This document shows, piece by piece, positions 48,996 to 61,500 of a DNA stretch of 64,000 bases. Position 1 is the stretch's first letter. Each line of letters starts with the position of its first letter. The stretch comes from Calliopsis andreniformis (Eukaryota; Arthropoda; Insecta; Hymenoptera; Andrenidae): NCBI RefSeq assembly GCF_051401765.1, contig NC_135064.1, positions 26,138,001 to 26,202,000 of the forward strand, written 5' to 3'. Made by a program: the position numbers and the translations under genes. Under the pieces are notes generated by a model that saw only the letters and a program-made list of their open reading frames with translations, made no database searches and was not told the DNA's origin.

Positions 48996-49635
48996 GTACT
49001 TTGTAGATTATTTGAAAATATCTAATTTTGGATTTGTATTGTTCTTCATTTTACCTATCCATATGGAAACTACTATAGTAGAATCTCCATTCACCAAGGT
49101 CCACTTCACAATCTTTATTATTAACTGCTATTTGATCCTACGAGAGGAGTAAAGTGGTATACCGATTGAGACTTGAACTATGATTTCATAGTAACCCACC
49201 GTAAAAAATAAAATCATTTAGCAGATACTAGCTCTTTGACTATTCCTAAAAAAATTCTATTCTCAGGTTCTCCCACAACAGAAGCCCCCCAACTCGTCCC
49301 TCCCCCATGTAACTGCACCTCAGCAAGCACATTGATATCAGTCATTACGGTGGCGCCCGTCCACTCGAAACAATATCGGCAGAGAGAAAGGTGGAACCAT
49401 TGGCGAACAGTCGAGGGAACCGCAGGGGTGGCGTGTGTCCGGTCAAAGCACTCGCACGCGCGAGCGATCGTCGACGGCGGAGGCTCGCAAAGGCGTGTTC
49501 GTGGCGAGGGTCGGCAGCGATCCTGTGGTGTGGGTCGCGAATTTCAGAATTACTGGAAACAAATAGCGGGCGGGTAGGCGGGCGAGCGAGTCGAGATCCG
49601 ATGCGGCGCAACGCGGAACGATACGGAGCTATCGT
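48996..49635. other. Non-coding DNA
   Basis: AT-rich to about 49260, then CpG-denser with overlapping frames on both strands. TAGTAGAATCTCC at about 49077 faintly resembles the pogo-type MITE end but has no partner. Confidence 0.5.
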
Positions 49636-49890
49636 GGACCGAGGCTGAAGGGAGGGAGAACCCCTTCGTCTGTAGGTGGGTATATGTCTCTCGGTTCCGC
49701 GCGGAGGATGGTGGGGGTGTTCGGGTGGTGGAAAAGAGGGCGGCCAGGAAGCAGGAGGGATTCGGGGAGCCGGGCGCGAGGGAGAGAAAGCTAGAGAGGG
49801 AAGCAGGGGGAGGAGGGAGACAGAGGGAGGAAGGCTTTCGGGGGAGCGAGAAAGAGGGTCGCGCGGAGGGAGAATGAGGGACCAAAGCGC
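49636..49890 (+). repeat. G/A-rich block
   Basis: About 250 bases dominated by GGGA, GGAG and GAGA words on the plus strand. The 96-codon plus frame (Gly/Arg/Glu) and 111-codon minus frame (Pro/Ser/Leu) are its by-products. Several GGG runs give weak G-quadruplex potential. Confidence 0.65.
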
Positions 49891-51739
49891 TCTCTACGGT
49901 AGCTCACATCAAAGAGTCGTCTTAATAGAAAGCCTTAGAGGCGTTTGTTCGAGTCTCCTCATCTGACTAAATATTCCTGACTGACTGAGGAGATATCGGC
50001 GGGCCAAGATACACAGCGCAGCGCAGATCTTACGTATAGAACAAACAGCGCTCGCGCGCCCGGCCACCGGGATTACGCTTCCGTTCTCGTGCCTCCTGGG
50101 GTAACGATCGCTCTCCCCCGCATAAGTTTCTCCGAGTTTCTGCAATCTGCGTGTATACATATCGAGAGTCTGGGCTTCGACGAAATCCCCGATAGCTGTG
50201 TTTTCGCGCGGGGGGTAAGAAGAGCCGCGCGGATGTTCTAGAAAACGACTCCACCTATGGAGATGAGAGGACCTCTCTACACTGACGCTATCTTCGAAGA
50301 ATTAAGCGGCAAAGTTTCTGGCGAACGTTCAATATTCTCGGTTAATTAATACTACCGTTCGGTGAACGAAGTTTGGTAAACGCTTTGCCTATCGGCTGCA
50401 GGGAGAACAGACGAACACTTGATGTAATTATATCGAGAATTATTATACTATTATACCTATACTTGTAGTAGATATCAGTGATAGCGACAGAAAAGAAATT
50501 GGAACCGACACTACAATTACTTATCAAAAGCGCTGCAGAGTCACAAGTTACCATTCAGTAACGTAGAGCAGCGTAACAACGCCATTGAAATCCGCGGGCC
50601 CCGGGTGAAAGCAGAGAGGAAACTCAGTCTCGCGAACGTCAGCAAGTTGGAGCATTCGCAACGTTTATCCAATACGAATATTGCCGTGACTTTACAGATT
50701 CGACGACGCAAAGCGCTCCCGGTTATACATTGTCGGTTAATACCTGTGGATACACGAGACCGCCTAGCCGAACACGAGTTTGATTGATTTAAATAGGGCC
50801 CCCCAGCATCCTCCCCCCTCCACCCCGTATCCTCTGACAGATATAAATGAATCGGATGAGTCCGTTACTAAGCGCCATACAGATGTAATCCTTTAAAGGG
50901 ATATTCGGCCTGTGTTTCGGTTCGGTTAAGCTGTACAAATAGACGTGGGATGTTCGCAATCAGTGTTGGCCTCTCCGGCCTGCTCCGGGGTGGGTCTCGG
51001 CTATTTATAAATGAATCGTCGCGCGGGACACACCCCTCGGCGAATCAGCATCCTTCCGTTATTATTCGGGCATTCAAGGACTCCCCGATTATATCCTTTT
51101 GCCGTGGAACTTTGTCCGCACTGTCGGCGGAGTTGCACAGAGGCGTTTCATTAAAAGACACTCTTCGGGATCTTGAAATTAACGACGTTCGAATGCTACA
51201 GTGGGACGGCCATCGGCGATGGCAGGGGATCGGGCGATCGTCTTCGAGCCAGTTCGAGGGAATGCAAGAAGAACCGAAGGTATTATAAACGATTATCTTG
51301 GGTAGAGGAATTCTGAAGAAAGCTGCTCAACCCGAACCCCTCCGTACGAGATCCATAAATCAAGTGTACATGAAGAGTACCTAATTGGCAAGCTGAAACT
51401 TCTGAGTAGCATACGACAAAGAGATTATCGATTCTGCAGCAACACAGCAGGAAGCGGTGCATATGTAGGTCAATTCGACGGGATGCGTTTTTGCACAACG
51501 GAAGCCGCTAATTACTTTGGCATCGTAAAAGCGGAGCCCTTAATTCGAGCAGCTACCGAGGGAGCAACGTTACGGTTAACAATTATTCGAGCAGGCCGAG
51601 AGGCAGGCTCGTGAATTAACAAGATCTATCAGTACCTTCCTCCCCCTCCCAGCCCCCGGACACTCCACCCCTCGCGAAGATCTTACTGCGAATCATCGTG
51701 CCAAACGACCTCGGTAACGACGAAGCTTCCGTCGCTTGT
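49891..51739. other. Non-coding DNA, nothing recognised
   Basis: Mixed composition. The 112-codon frame at 50950-51288 is not recognisable. No repeat from the rest of the window is present. Confidence 0.5.
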
Positions 51740-52400
51740 TTGTACGCTTACTTTACTCCCATTTCCCTCTCTCTCTCCCCGTCTCCCTCGCTCCCGTTTC
51801 GCTGCCGTTTCGCTCCGTCTCACCCTCTCCAACCCCGAGCCCCCTCCTCCTCCGACGCTCGTCTCATTCGCTCGCCCGCTTCGAATCTTCCGCCATTGTT
51901 TAAATACAATTTTGTCGTTTACTAATTAATGCGCTGTACATCAAAGAAGATGTTTATTGGTTCATGTGATACTAAAGAGACGGTAACGAAGAGGTAACTC
52001 GCTAAGGGAGCGGTTGAAGGAGTGACGAGAGACGGGGGTGGTGTACGACGGTTGCGGGAACGAGGGGGGTGGCGGGTGTACGCCCACGAAAATATCTATA
52101 TAGAAGCGAGGCAAGTGGCGCGTTCCTTCTCCCACCGCGTTCACCCTTGTTCGCAGCCCTTCTTCCTTCTCTCTCCCTCTGTGTCCCACGACCACCCTCC
52201 TCCTGCCACCACCTCGCCGCGCGCCCTCAACCCCCGCGTCGCTCCTCTTCCTCTGTCCTTTTATCCCCCCGACAAACGACGCCAGCCAGCCACCCACAGA
52301 CTCATCAGCTAACTCTGTTTCAGAGTTACAGGACTTCTCCTCCTTTCCTCTCTTTCCTCCACGGTTCCGCCTGTGTCTCGCGCTCGCCCCGGTATCGTAC
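51740..52400 (+). repeat. Pyrimidine-rich blocks around a short purine-rich segment
   Basis: C/T-rich runs lie at about 51750-51900 and 52120-52400. Between them, about 52010-52080, the plus strand is G/A-rich. The 220-codon plus frame at 52069-52731 and 111-codon minus frame at 51962-52297 start in this low-complexity DNA and show no domain. Confidence 0.55.
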
Positions 52401-53499
52401 CGCCGAATCAGCCGTAGTTACCTACGTAGTTCTCTCTGTCGACGTCAAACGGAAAGCGGCGAGGCACAAACATCGTCGCAGACGGCGAATTTCTGGGGGA
52501 CCGCCGCCGCGCGAACCGACCAACTTTGTTCGAGCGTGTGATTCGGACACGACTTTCCCCTCGTCGTTTGCTTCCGATAATTCGTCTGTTCTTTGGATTA
52601 CCGCTGCTCTAGGGTGGACGAAATTTCGCGAAGTTCTGAGGGTTGTGGTAGGTGAAAATGATAGCTATAATATCTGGAATCGAGAGGTTCTCATTGGTAA
52701 CTTAGTAGACTTTTTGGTGGATGACATATAGGTTGGTAAGATAAGTAGAAGATGGTGGTTATATATCAGACTGCTAAGTGTCGAGTATTTAGAGACAATA
52801 TTTATCAATCCTGAAATTTGTCCAAGTGTATTTAATAATCCTTATAGTACTCTAAAAGGAAGACAGATATAAAATGTTCGAAACTTTAATCTATTTTTCC
52901 CAGATTACTAATGGGACTGCATGAATCTTCACATGTCACATAGAAAATGTACGATGCATGTATATTAAGGTTAATTAAATTCTGAAAGAATCCAAGTACA
53001 ACGTAGAATTGAAATAGCAAAGCTTATCTCAGCGAAAACGGATCAAGAGTGCCACCACCACTTATCGTCCCCTTTCGTTATCATTTAAGTCCACTCTTAT
53101 CAAGGAAAATAAAGAGAGCCCGTATGAGCGCCTCGTTAGCTTCTGTTCCTCGCGAAGGCTCGCCTCAGGCTCGCCGAAGGCCAAGAAATCTGGTTCGCGT
53201 GTCGTTATCCGTCGATGACGTGCCGCGGCGTTCGATTCCCCGATGGTCGAGCATTTTTCACAGAAATAGGTACAACGTGTCCGATGCACGTTCAGACGGA
53301 ACGTTTATTACCCTTATCGGCGTCGCCACCAATCTCGGCCTCATGCGAGTTGACGCGCGTTTAAAGCGGATCGCGTCGCGGCCAGATAAACTCGTTCATC
53401 GCGAACAGAGACGGGACGAATTGACGGTCCCTTCGTTTAAGCACGCCACCTCTCGATCGGCTTGACACGGAATACTCGACTGTCATGTAAATTTCTCGC
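52401..53499. other. Non-coding DNA, CpG-denser at its left and right ends
   Basis: The central 52640-53040 part is AT-rich. A GTTCGATTCC motif at about 53229 matches a tRNA B box but has no A box or acceptor stem. No gene was seen. Confidence 0.5.
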
Positions 53500-53900
53500 G
53501 TGACAGAGCAACCGGATCGTTACACTGCCGTGCGATATATCTCTCGGTCCTCTTCTTTCCCGCCGCTCAGGAATTCCAAATGGACGAAGAGAATACACCG
53601 AGCCCTATCCACGGCGGCCTCTACTCCTCCTCCTCCTCGCAATTTTCTCCCCCCTTTCGATCCTGGTTTTTCTCCCCAGCCTCCTCCCCTGTTTCGCTCA
53701 TTAATTTTCCGTCCGCGCAAAGAACAGTGAACCGGGTCAACCGCACAATGCGCAACACCTTGCTGGGCATAATGCGAAAGGGTGGATTAGAAAATGCAAT
53801 CTTTCCTAATGGATCAGAACAAGATGGGGAGAGGGAGAAAGCGCGTAGGGAGAGGTGGGGGGACAGTGAGCAGGGGGCTGGGAGGAGGCATAATGAATGC
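53500..53900 (+). repeat. Adjacent pyrimidine-rich and purine-rich blocks
   Basis: The plus strand is C/T-rich at about 53530-53710 and then G/A-rich at about 53818-53890, an abrupt strand switch within roughly 100 bases. Overlapping low-complexity frames on both strands are explained by this. Confidence 0.55.
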
Positions 53901-55198
53901 AGGATCATAGCGGTGGTAACGTGACGATACAAAGGAGGCTTAGAAAGCCTGGCGGAGAACAAAAGCGCGCGGTGATTGATCAGCCCTCTAGATGCAGCCT
54001 GTTGATACTACCGTTCGAGAGCCGATTCCATAGAATTCGACGGCTAAAACGGGAACGAACGCCGACGGGACGATAAAAGAGTCCCGAAAAAAGGGTAAGA
54101 GAGGGATGATACGAAGGAGAGGCGGAACAAAGTGACACGTACGAAAGAGTATCATCAGAGGAAAAGGGGATAATGAGGAAGGAGCGAATCGACTGCTTTT
54201 TCATTATACAATGTGGGATTTGGGTGCACAGATTTGCAGCAGAACAGTCTCCATTATTACTACACTGCGGATCTTTGTGCATTTGTACGAAATTTCAATA
54301 CGCTAAGAATTACAGAATTCATATAATATTCAAAAATGCACAAAATATCCAAAGTTAAGTACATTTTATAGTACGTGAAGGGTAAAACGAACCTTTACTT
54401 CCACTTCCCCAGAATTTGCATAATTACTCCCAAGGACAGGTATGGGGACAGCTCTATTTTTTTACTATTATTGATTATTAATACGCAAGACGGTAAAAGT
54501 GAAATCAAGTGCTATTCAAAGCACAGCACATTAGCCTTCCAAAGGTCACAGCGCCAGGTGAAAAAACGAAGGGAAATAGGGGAAGCGAAGGCAGAGTGCC
54601 GAAGGGTGGAAAGGGAGGGGCGGGCAGGAGATGGAGGTTGTGATTTCGTGGATCCATGCGATAATGTTATGCTCGACGGACCGAACGTAAAACGGGAGCC
54701 AAGGGGATGATGGTCGCCCAACGGGACGTATTATGCTCGATGGGAGAGCAGGAGGCGAGCGTTGGCCGGTCCGTGCCCTTCCTGTGTCAATAGGCTCGAT
54801 TTCCCTTTCAAGTTGTCAACTCTTTTTGTGTGCTCGGCAAATTGTCGCCGGCGGTACGGGCGAGCGCGTAGCAAAGGAGGAACGACGAATGGGGCGAGCA
54901 GGGGGAGGGGGTTAAATTAACATTATTGTTGTGACAAAGAGGGGGCGGGCAGGGCCACCCAGGACGGGCTGCACCCCGCGGGACTCGTAGCTAGGTAAAC
55001 AATTCCACTTGATGATCGGCTCGTTTGATGTCGCCTGATTACCCTCCGCAAACAATCGCTGATTCTCCGCGAAAACGAGGATATCTTCGTCCGACCCCTG
55101 CTTTGACTTTCGAGCATCTTCCCGAATCGACCGGTCATTCTGCACCATTTCCGTTCTCTCGTCTCCTTTTCACTGCTGAAAAGGATATCGATCCGGGG
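53901..55198. other. Non-coding DNA with G/A-rich patches
   Basis: G/A-rich patches lie at about 54560-54640 and 54870-54960; AT-rich DNA lies between. Frames reach 111 codons without a recognisable domain. Confidence 0.5.
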
Positions 55199-55206
55199 TA
55201 TAAAAG
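55199..55206 (+). promoter_or_regulatory. Strong TATA-box-like motif
   Basis: TATAAAAG lies inside GGGGTATAAAAGGGGCGGCG, the GC-flanked arrangement seen at strong RNA polymerase II core promoters. The expected start 25-32 bases downstream (about 55228-55236) has no clear TCAGT initiator; a weak CTCACC occurs at about 55242. No coding frame follows. A promoter for an unseen transcript is possible. Confidence 0.3.
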
Positions 55207-56230
55207 GGGCGGCGGGAATCGAAGAGACCCTTTGTGAGGGACTCACCTTTCACCCGCTTCAAATACAGCGCAACGAGGACAAAGTGTTTTTGCTCGACCA
55301 AATCTGAAGGCTGACAATGCCGATCCACTGGCTAGTTTCAGGAACCTCTTCGCGCGAAACCATGTTTCCATAATCGTAATATCTGCTAACACAGACTCGA
55401 GCAAAGTGTCTAATTAGCGAGTATATTTATTACACTTTGAATTAATCTTCCCAGAGACATCGGAGCAATCGTCTCGCTTGATAAACTGCTCGTTTCTCTC
55501 GTGTCGACGTCCATCAACGTCCACTCAGAAAAAGCGCAGATCACAGGGATCTTGTCGCGCAAATTCCCTATACGATTCTTGTATCCTATGAAAAGGGGCG
55601 GGCTTGAGCTCGATAGCTTTCGAGTGCCTTGTTGCGACACAAGAACCGCCTCGCGGAGGAGATATACCGCCGTCTATGCGAAGGGCAACCCCATCCGTCG
55701 CCTACATTGAAACCTGTTCTTACATCGATAACTTCGTTGATCAATCTTATTAATTAACACTCGACTCGCTGAGCGTCCGGATGAAAGTACGCCGGCGGGA
55801 ATTTTCATCGCGTCCCATCTTTCATCGGTTTGACAGGGGTTGGTGGAGGGGCGCGGGTCGATTTTTCCAGCAGGAGGATCGAACGCGAGCACCCACCTCC
55901 TGGAAGTCCTCCTAGGACGGCTCGAAAAGGTAGCCTCGTCGGGGCTTTCCTTGGTTTTGCCTCGGCTCGCGTGCCTCGTTAATTAGCCAGGGCCGACGGG
56001 AGCCGACTCGGCTCGGGAATCGAATGGGATCGAGGCGGCCTTACGTAAGCCTGTCACCCCTCGTGCCGCGTCACAATGGGCGGCGATGGCCAATCATAAA
56101 GAGATTCGCCGTTTTGCGCGAGCGTCCCGCAATCTGAATAAAATATACGATCGAATCGATAGATAAAGGACAATGCTCTTTTCAGCGGCGGCTGGTAGGA
56201 GAGCAACCGCGAGACCGCGACCGCGGCATG
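55207..56230. other. Non-coding DNA, partly CpG-dense
   Basis: Nothing recognised. The 55800-56060 part is CpG-denser. Frames are short and overlap on both strands. Confidence 0.5.
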
Positions 56231-56274
56231 GGGGGTGAGCAGGAGGGGCGAGGAGGAGGGGTGAGCAGGAGGGG
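56231..56274 (+). repeat. 26 bp G-rich direct repeat
   Basis: GGGGTGAGCAGGAGGGG occurs at 56232-56248 and again at 56258-56274, a period of 26. Four G-runs of at least four with nine-base loops give weak quadruplex potential. Confidence 0.75.
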
Positions 56275-56488
56275 TGCACGCGCACCAAGAAACGCGGAAA
56301 AGAGAGGGAACGAGCGACGCGAGGAGCCACTCCGGACTCTCAGCCAGTCGACAAAGAGGCTCCTTCTATGCAAATTAAATGCTGTTTCCATAACCATTCG
56401 TCCGTTCCATTGAGTGAGGTTCGGTTCGCCCGTTCGCCTGGTTCTTTGTCATCAAGGTAAAGGGAACTTTCACAAGGGGCCGCTCTCG

Positions 56489-56552
56489 CTCGCTCACCCG
56501 ACCAACCGACCCAGCCCAACCACCCACCCGACCACCACCCATCCACCGACTA
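56489..56552 (+). repeat. ACC/CCCA-rich low-complexity tract
   Basis: An imperfect array of ACC, ACCC and CCGACC words, almost without G on the plus strand apart from the CCGACC units. The opposite strand encodes the Gly/Trp-rich start of a 68-codon frame that is not considered real. Confidence 0.65.
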
Positions 56553-58389
56553 CCCTCTCCATTTCAATAACCGAAAGCTCAGCCCGTTCCTCTATATGCT
56601 ATTAATCAAAAGAACTTCCCCGACTTTTTCTCTCTTTTGCTACCACCCCCTGCGCCGCTTTTTCCTCCCTCGCGATTTGTCTCTACTTTGCACTCCCCCG
56701 ACATGGGCAAAACAAACGTCTCGTTCCTGTGTTCCCGTATGCCGATCGCCGAGCATTTCTCATGTATTCTATCGATTCCATGGTACAGTTCAATAAAAAT
56801 AGTCCCACTGAACTTCCAAATTCGATTTAATGAAACAGATACAGATTTTGTAAATAATATTTAGATCCTCATTCCTTCTGTAAACGAACCACATATCTTC
56901 GTTCATCTCTAAAACGCAAGAGGTTCGCTAATTGCGAGCGAGATTTATTCCCGAGCTCATTGTGATTCCGATTCTTCGCGCAAGCAGGGCTCTCGTAAAA
57001 CGTCGCACAGGCATTCGAAAGCCCTTCGCGCGCGAATAGTTTCTACCATTGGCAGCATGCATATTGATGAGCCTTACTTTGAGAGAAACTGATCCTGGCG
57101 TATTTTATTGGCGACGTTCATAGACTGGCGGCTGTGGCCTGCAGCGCCATGGTAAAATCTACGAGCTTAACGATCCACTAAATTATCGCATGCATTGCCT
57201 CGGCATCGTTCCTCACCCTACCCTCGCTGCCATTAAATTCAATGTCCGGATTGTTAATACTCATTAACGGTGGGTGTCATAATGTCGCGCGCAACGGAGC
57301 GGAAGGAAAAATGGAGCAGCGTCGATATAAACATTCCTCATTGCGTAATGGATCAACTTTTGCCTGTCGTCAACGTTCTACTTGCGTCCTGTCGTTGCTG
57401 TATATTTATTGTGCGCAACGTTTAATATATTATTAGTTATCTGAAATGGTGCAGCGTTGACAGCCATGCGATAGTTAAACTGTCGAGTGCAATCTATAGA
57501 AAAATGAATTTGACTTCATGTTTTATTGCACGTTAGGTGATAAAGCGGAACGATGTTATATTTCTACGGGAAGTTCTCATACAAGATCGTATCGGTATGT
57601 CTAGCGTATGTGAAATTTGCAATTATTATAGAAGAGCCTGAAAACAATACAGAGATTCCAATATCAGGAACGAAATAGATAGCAAGATGAATTTGAGAAT
57701 TATTGAATCCTTTAGGGTCTCTAAATATTTTGGTAAAAAATGTTAAAGAACAGAGAAAATTTGCGGGGATTATTTTTGGTATGAATCTTTCCATTTGTTA
57801 TATACTTTAGAATAGTCAGGATTTTATACAGAGCAAGGGTAATCCCTCACAGCTAATAATGGCGCTAGTCAACGAGAGGGCAAAGATTTTCCATCCGTGG
57901 CGTATCGGATCGAAGTGGAGGCGAGCGGCGTTCTCATGTCCAAGCGAATGCACGCCGATAGCAATGAAATTACGCCCGACACAAAGAGCGCCGCGGGCGC
58001 ACCGTCCCGTAATGATGCAGCGCGTTTATGTTAAGAGCGCACCAGTTGCCTCCGAACAGAAGCAAGCTCCTCTTACAGCTCATCGACTCGTCTGTATGGG
58101 ATTCATGTACGAGCCATAGACGCCGATACGCGTGCTACACAACTGACCATGCATTTGTGTGCAAAGCAGATTTTCGTTTATAAATTTTGCTTTTTAATTA
58201 GCTGCCATGCTTATATTACCATTCGTACATGACGTAAATAAAAAAAACCATTCCTCAATTTCATTTTCAATATTTCGTAATAATTCGAGATACGAGCTGT
58301 CTATGCCTACCTAACTTTCATCGTTAGAATTAGTATACCAAGGTGAGATCACTCAGGGATTCCAATATTATTTCTGCAACGAAATGAGA
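56553..58389. other. Non-coding DNA, nothing recognised
   Basis: About 1.8 kb, mainly AT-rich, with short frames only. Confidence 0.5.
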
Positions 58390-58500
58390 TTCAAAAATTC
58401 AAAAATTTAAAAATTCAAAAATTCAAATATTCAAATATTCAAAAATTCAAAAATTCAAATATTCAAATTTTCAAATATTTGAATCTTCAGTTCAAAAATT
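58390..58500 (+). repeat. 8 bp AT-rich tandem repeat, TTCAAAAA/TTCAAATA
   Basis: From 58390 to 58477 there are eleven consecutive 8-base units with no phase slip: mostly TTCAAAAA and TTCAAATA, one TTTAAAAA and one TTCAAATT. Decayed units continue to about 58500. The last intact unit runs into TTTGAA, making a short palindrome. Confidence 0.95.
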
Positions 58501-61500
58501 TTCACCCTTTTACATATTCTATATATCTTTATGTGTCTGAACCCTAAGTGATCCTACCTTAATACTGATATAACGACACTTCACCTTAATGACTCCAGAT
58601 CAAAAGTTCAGCAGTGAATTGAAGACGAATCAAGCGAAGCCTGCAACTAATCTAACGACAAAAAGTAGCACCCCTTTTTTGGATTACTTGCCTCAACACT
58701 ATTGGATTTAATGCCAAGTAAGCTCGATAATGAATGGTCGATCACCAAAAAGGGTCTACGACCGTGACCAAACGAAAAAACGAGAATGGGGGCGAGAGCG
58801 CAGACGGAGTGAGCAGAACGGGTCGTTAAGTATCTATCAGCTGACAGCGTGGAAGAAGAACGAGCGAGAGGGTCGAGGGAACGCGTTGCAAGTTTCCGCG
58901 AGGCTAAACGGCGGCGAAGCCTTTAACCTATCACCTGGCACGGCACGGAGCCGATACTTGTGATAGCATTTTCGATGCGGAGTACCGTACGCCGGTGACG
59001 AAAGGTTAACCTGTAATTGGTACGTCCGTGGTGAGAATAATTCGTGCATTATGCCCGTGGAGGCTCGTTCCGTGCGTTACCTGACGCTGACGCGACGGGG
59101 ATGGCTCCATTAAATCAGAAACGCCACAACGTGGAACACGATCGCGTGGAAATTGAAGGAAATTACAGAAGCCAGCCGGCCGCGTATGATTTACATTTGT
59201 AAGCTCGCTCGAGCGTAGTCTGGCCCATGGCTGAATGACTCTGCTTGGAAACGTTATTACACAGACACGCTTCTCTAATCCTAGAGTAGTAACCCTCTGA
59301 CGCAATATTACGATCGCTTACTCGGCAGACCGTTGTCGTATCTAGTTACCATTGTGATCGAGCGAGGGCCACGGCTACTTTCGCAATACAGTCGCTTGCC
59401 TGCCGCCTTTTTCGTCTTATCGTCAACTATTCGATTCCAAATCCATCGGTAGTCGCAAAAAAGGTCTTAGGAGGACGTCGTTTCTTCGAGTCATCACGGA
59501 CAGTTCTTCAAACGGTGGCAAAGAGAAGACGGCTGCGGGCGATAGCGAAGATGGAAATCGATGGGAGGCAGAGAGAAGGGAGCGAAGTTCACTCCCTCTC
59601 GCTCCCTCTTCGGCAATCGCCTCGCGAAGACACGGGCCCTGCGAGGAGTCCCCGTTTTTACTGTGGCAAGAGCTGCTCGTCAGCGAGCCGCGTCATGTAA
59701 ATCCAGCCGAGTTAAAAGCGACTGCGAACTGAAGCCAGCCGGCAAAAAGAGCCATAACAATATCTGCATAAGGCGTATACGCCGCGACGGGACTAGTTAG
59801 CGAGGCGTTTCATTAGGCAGATAAGGCAATCAAGCAGCTCGCCGTTTCGTTCGTTGAATTGTGCACGGGCTACACGTACACTCCGGCCCCGCGTCCGTGT
59901 TTATTTCAGTCTTAACTTACATTCAAGCGTCGCTCGCCGCAACTACCCTAATAATCTTGCGTTCAAGTCGCGCTATGTCGGTTTATGGAATTCATAGAAT
60001 TCTCAGGACGGAATGTTCAGTGCAGGAATCTTGGAGATCATGGGAACAAATGCCTTTGAATTCGTTCTTTACATTCATTTTTCAAAATAAATTTTATCTT
60101 CCTGTTACTTGTGTTGGAGGAATTATTATACTCCATAAATATCACAAAATGCAGGAGAAATGGTTATCTAAAGAAACGAGTCTTCAGTTCCTAACAAGAC
60201 TAAAGCCATCAAGTATGATCGCATAAGTAGAAGTATCCAGTAATACGCAGACACTTCAATCAAGACTGAGAACTTACAAATAGTCAGCCAGTATCAAATA
60301 AGCCGAGTATATATAATTATACACACATCCAGCGTTCACTAAGCATAAGTCTTCTCGAGACTGAAGCTCCCTACAAAACACTTTCAACTTTTTCGTTCCC
60401 ACGAGATCATCCACATTCCAGTTTCGGTATAGATTACACCTCGGAGTATGTACCACACCCCTACGTGAACGAAAAGAACATTTAAAATCTGACACAGCCA
60501 CAGTAGGGCGAAGGTAATTAAGGCTACATCTTCATTCCAGAATCGACGGTCTAACGAGGTGCTACGTGCCACCATTTCCTGTTCAGTCCCTGGCTGGCGG
60601 ATGGAGACTTCATATAAATAAGACAGAGTCGAATTTCGGTCGTTTATTTGCCAGGCAAAGTCGTATAAGGTTGTGCGAGATAAACCTGTCCGTGTCGCGA
60701 CGTCGGCGAATCGGTAGCCGAGTCGGTTATCCAGGTACACGAAGGCACCCTGTGCATCCAGGATTGTCCCGATATCTCAGGAGAGCGGCCCACGTGCGAG
60801 ACTCGGGAACTGCGGCAGCGTGTTACGCACTTTCGAAGGAGCGCGCGCGCGACCACCGACCGGATATCTCCACCGTCCCACGTCAAAAGCCTCGACACGC
60901 TGTACCATTTACGCGAACTCGTCCCCTTTGCCCTCCCCTCACGCAAGTCTTGAAGTTAACTCGGGAAATAATATGTTAACGTTGATGTTGGTTGACGATG
61001 GGTTAAAGCTCCTCTCAGATACATAGCTGGTTATTATTGAAATTCACTGAACCAGGGTGCATAAATGTGGTCACAAAATTTGAGTAATCATAATAATATA
61101 CCTTCGTTATAATTAGGTAGTTTTGGTCTTAGACTTTAAGTTAGGAAAATAATCTAGAAGCGAAGTCAAAAGATTTGCAAATCTGCTGTAGAGATTAGAA
61201 GACTCGAGATTAGTATCCTGTTCTGTGAAAGTTACAGTGACTGTCATTAAGGTCTCTCGACTTTTTCCTCTTCTTTTGGGATGTCTGTACACGTAGGTAT
61301 CTTGAAAGAACTGAAGCAAAATAAATGAGATTCAAATACCTATAATGCACGTCCAATTTGGACGAAATTCTGAAATATATAAAATTTTTGTTTGCATACA
61401 TCTTGGGGAATCAATGAACTATGTATTCGAAAATTTGCCAGAGGTCGTCGACACGCACACGTATCCACGCTCCCGCTGGAATTGAAGGGTATTCGCGTGG

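Noticed and set aside
52069..52731. 220-codon plus-strand frame
   Set aside because: It begins in a pyrimidine-rich tract and is Ser/Pro/Arg-rich, with no recognisable domain or splice context.
60384..60740. Minus-strand 118-codon frame with a helix-turn-helix-like stretch (DVATRTGLSRTTLYDF)
   Set aside because: The resemblance to a DNA-binding helix-turn-helix is by eye only. The rest of the frame is unlike any regulator or transposase, there is a long frame opposite, and no element ends flank it.
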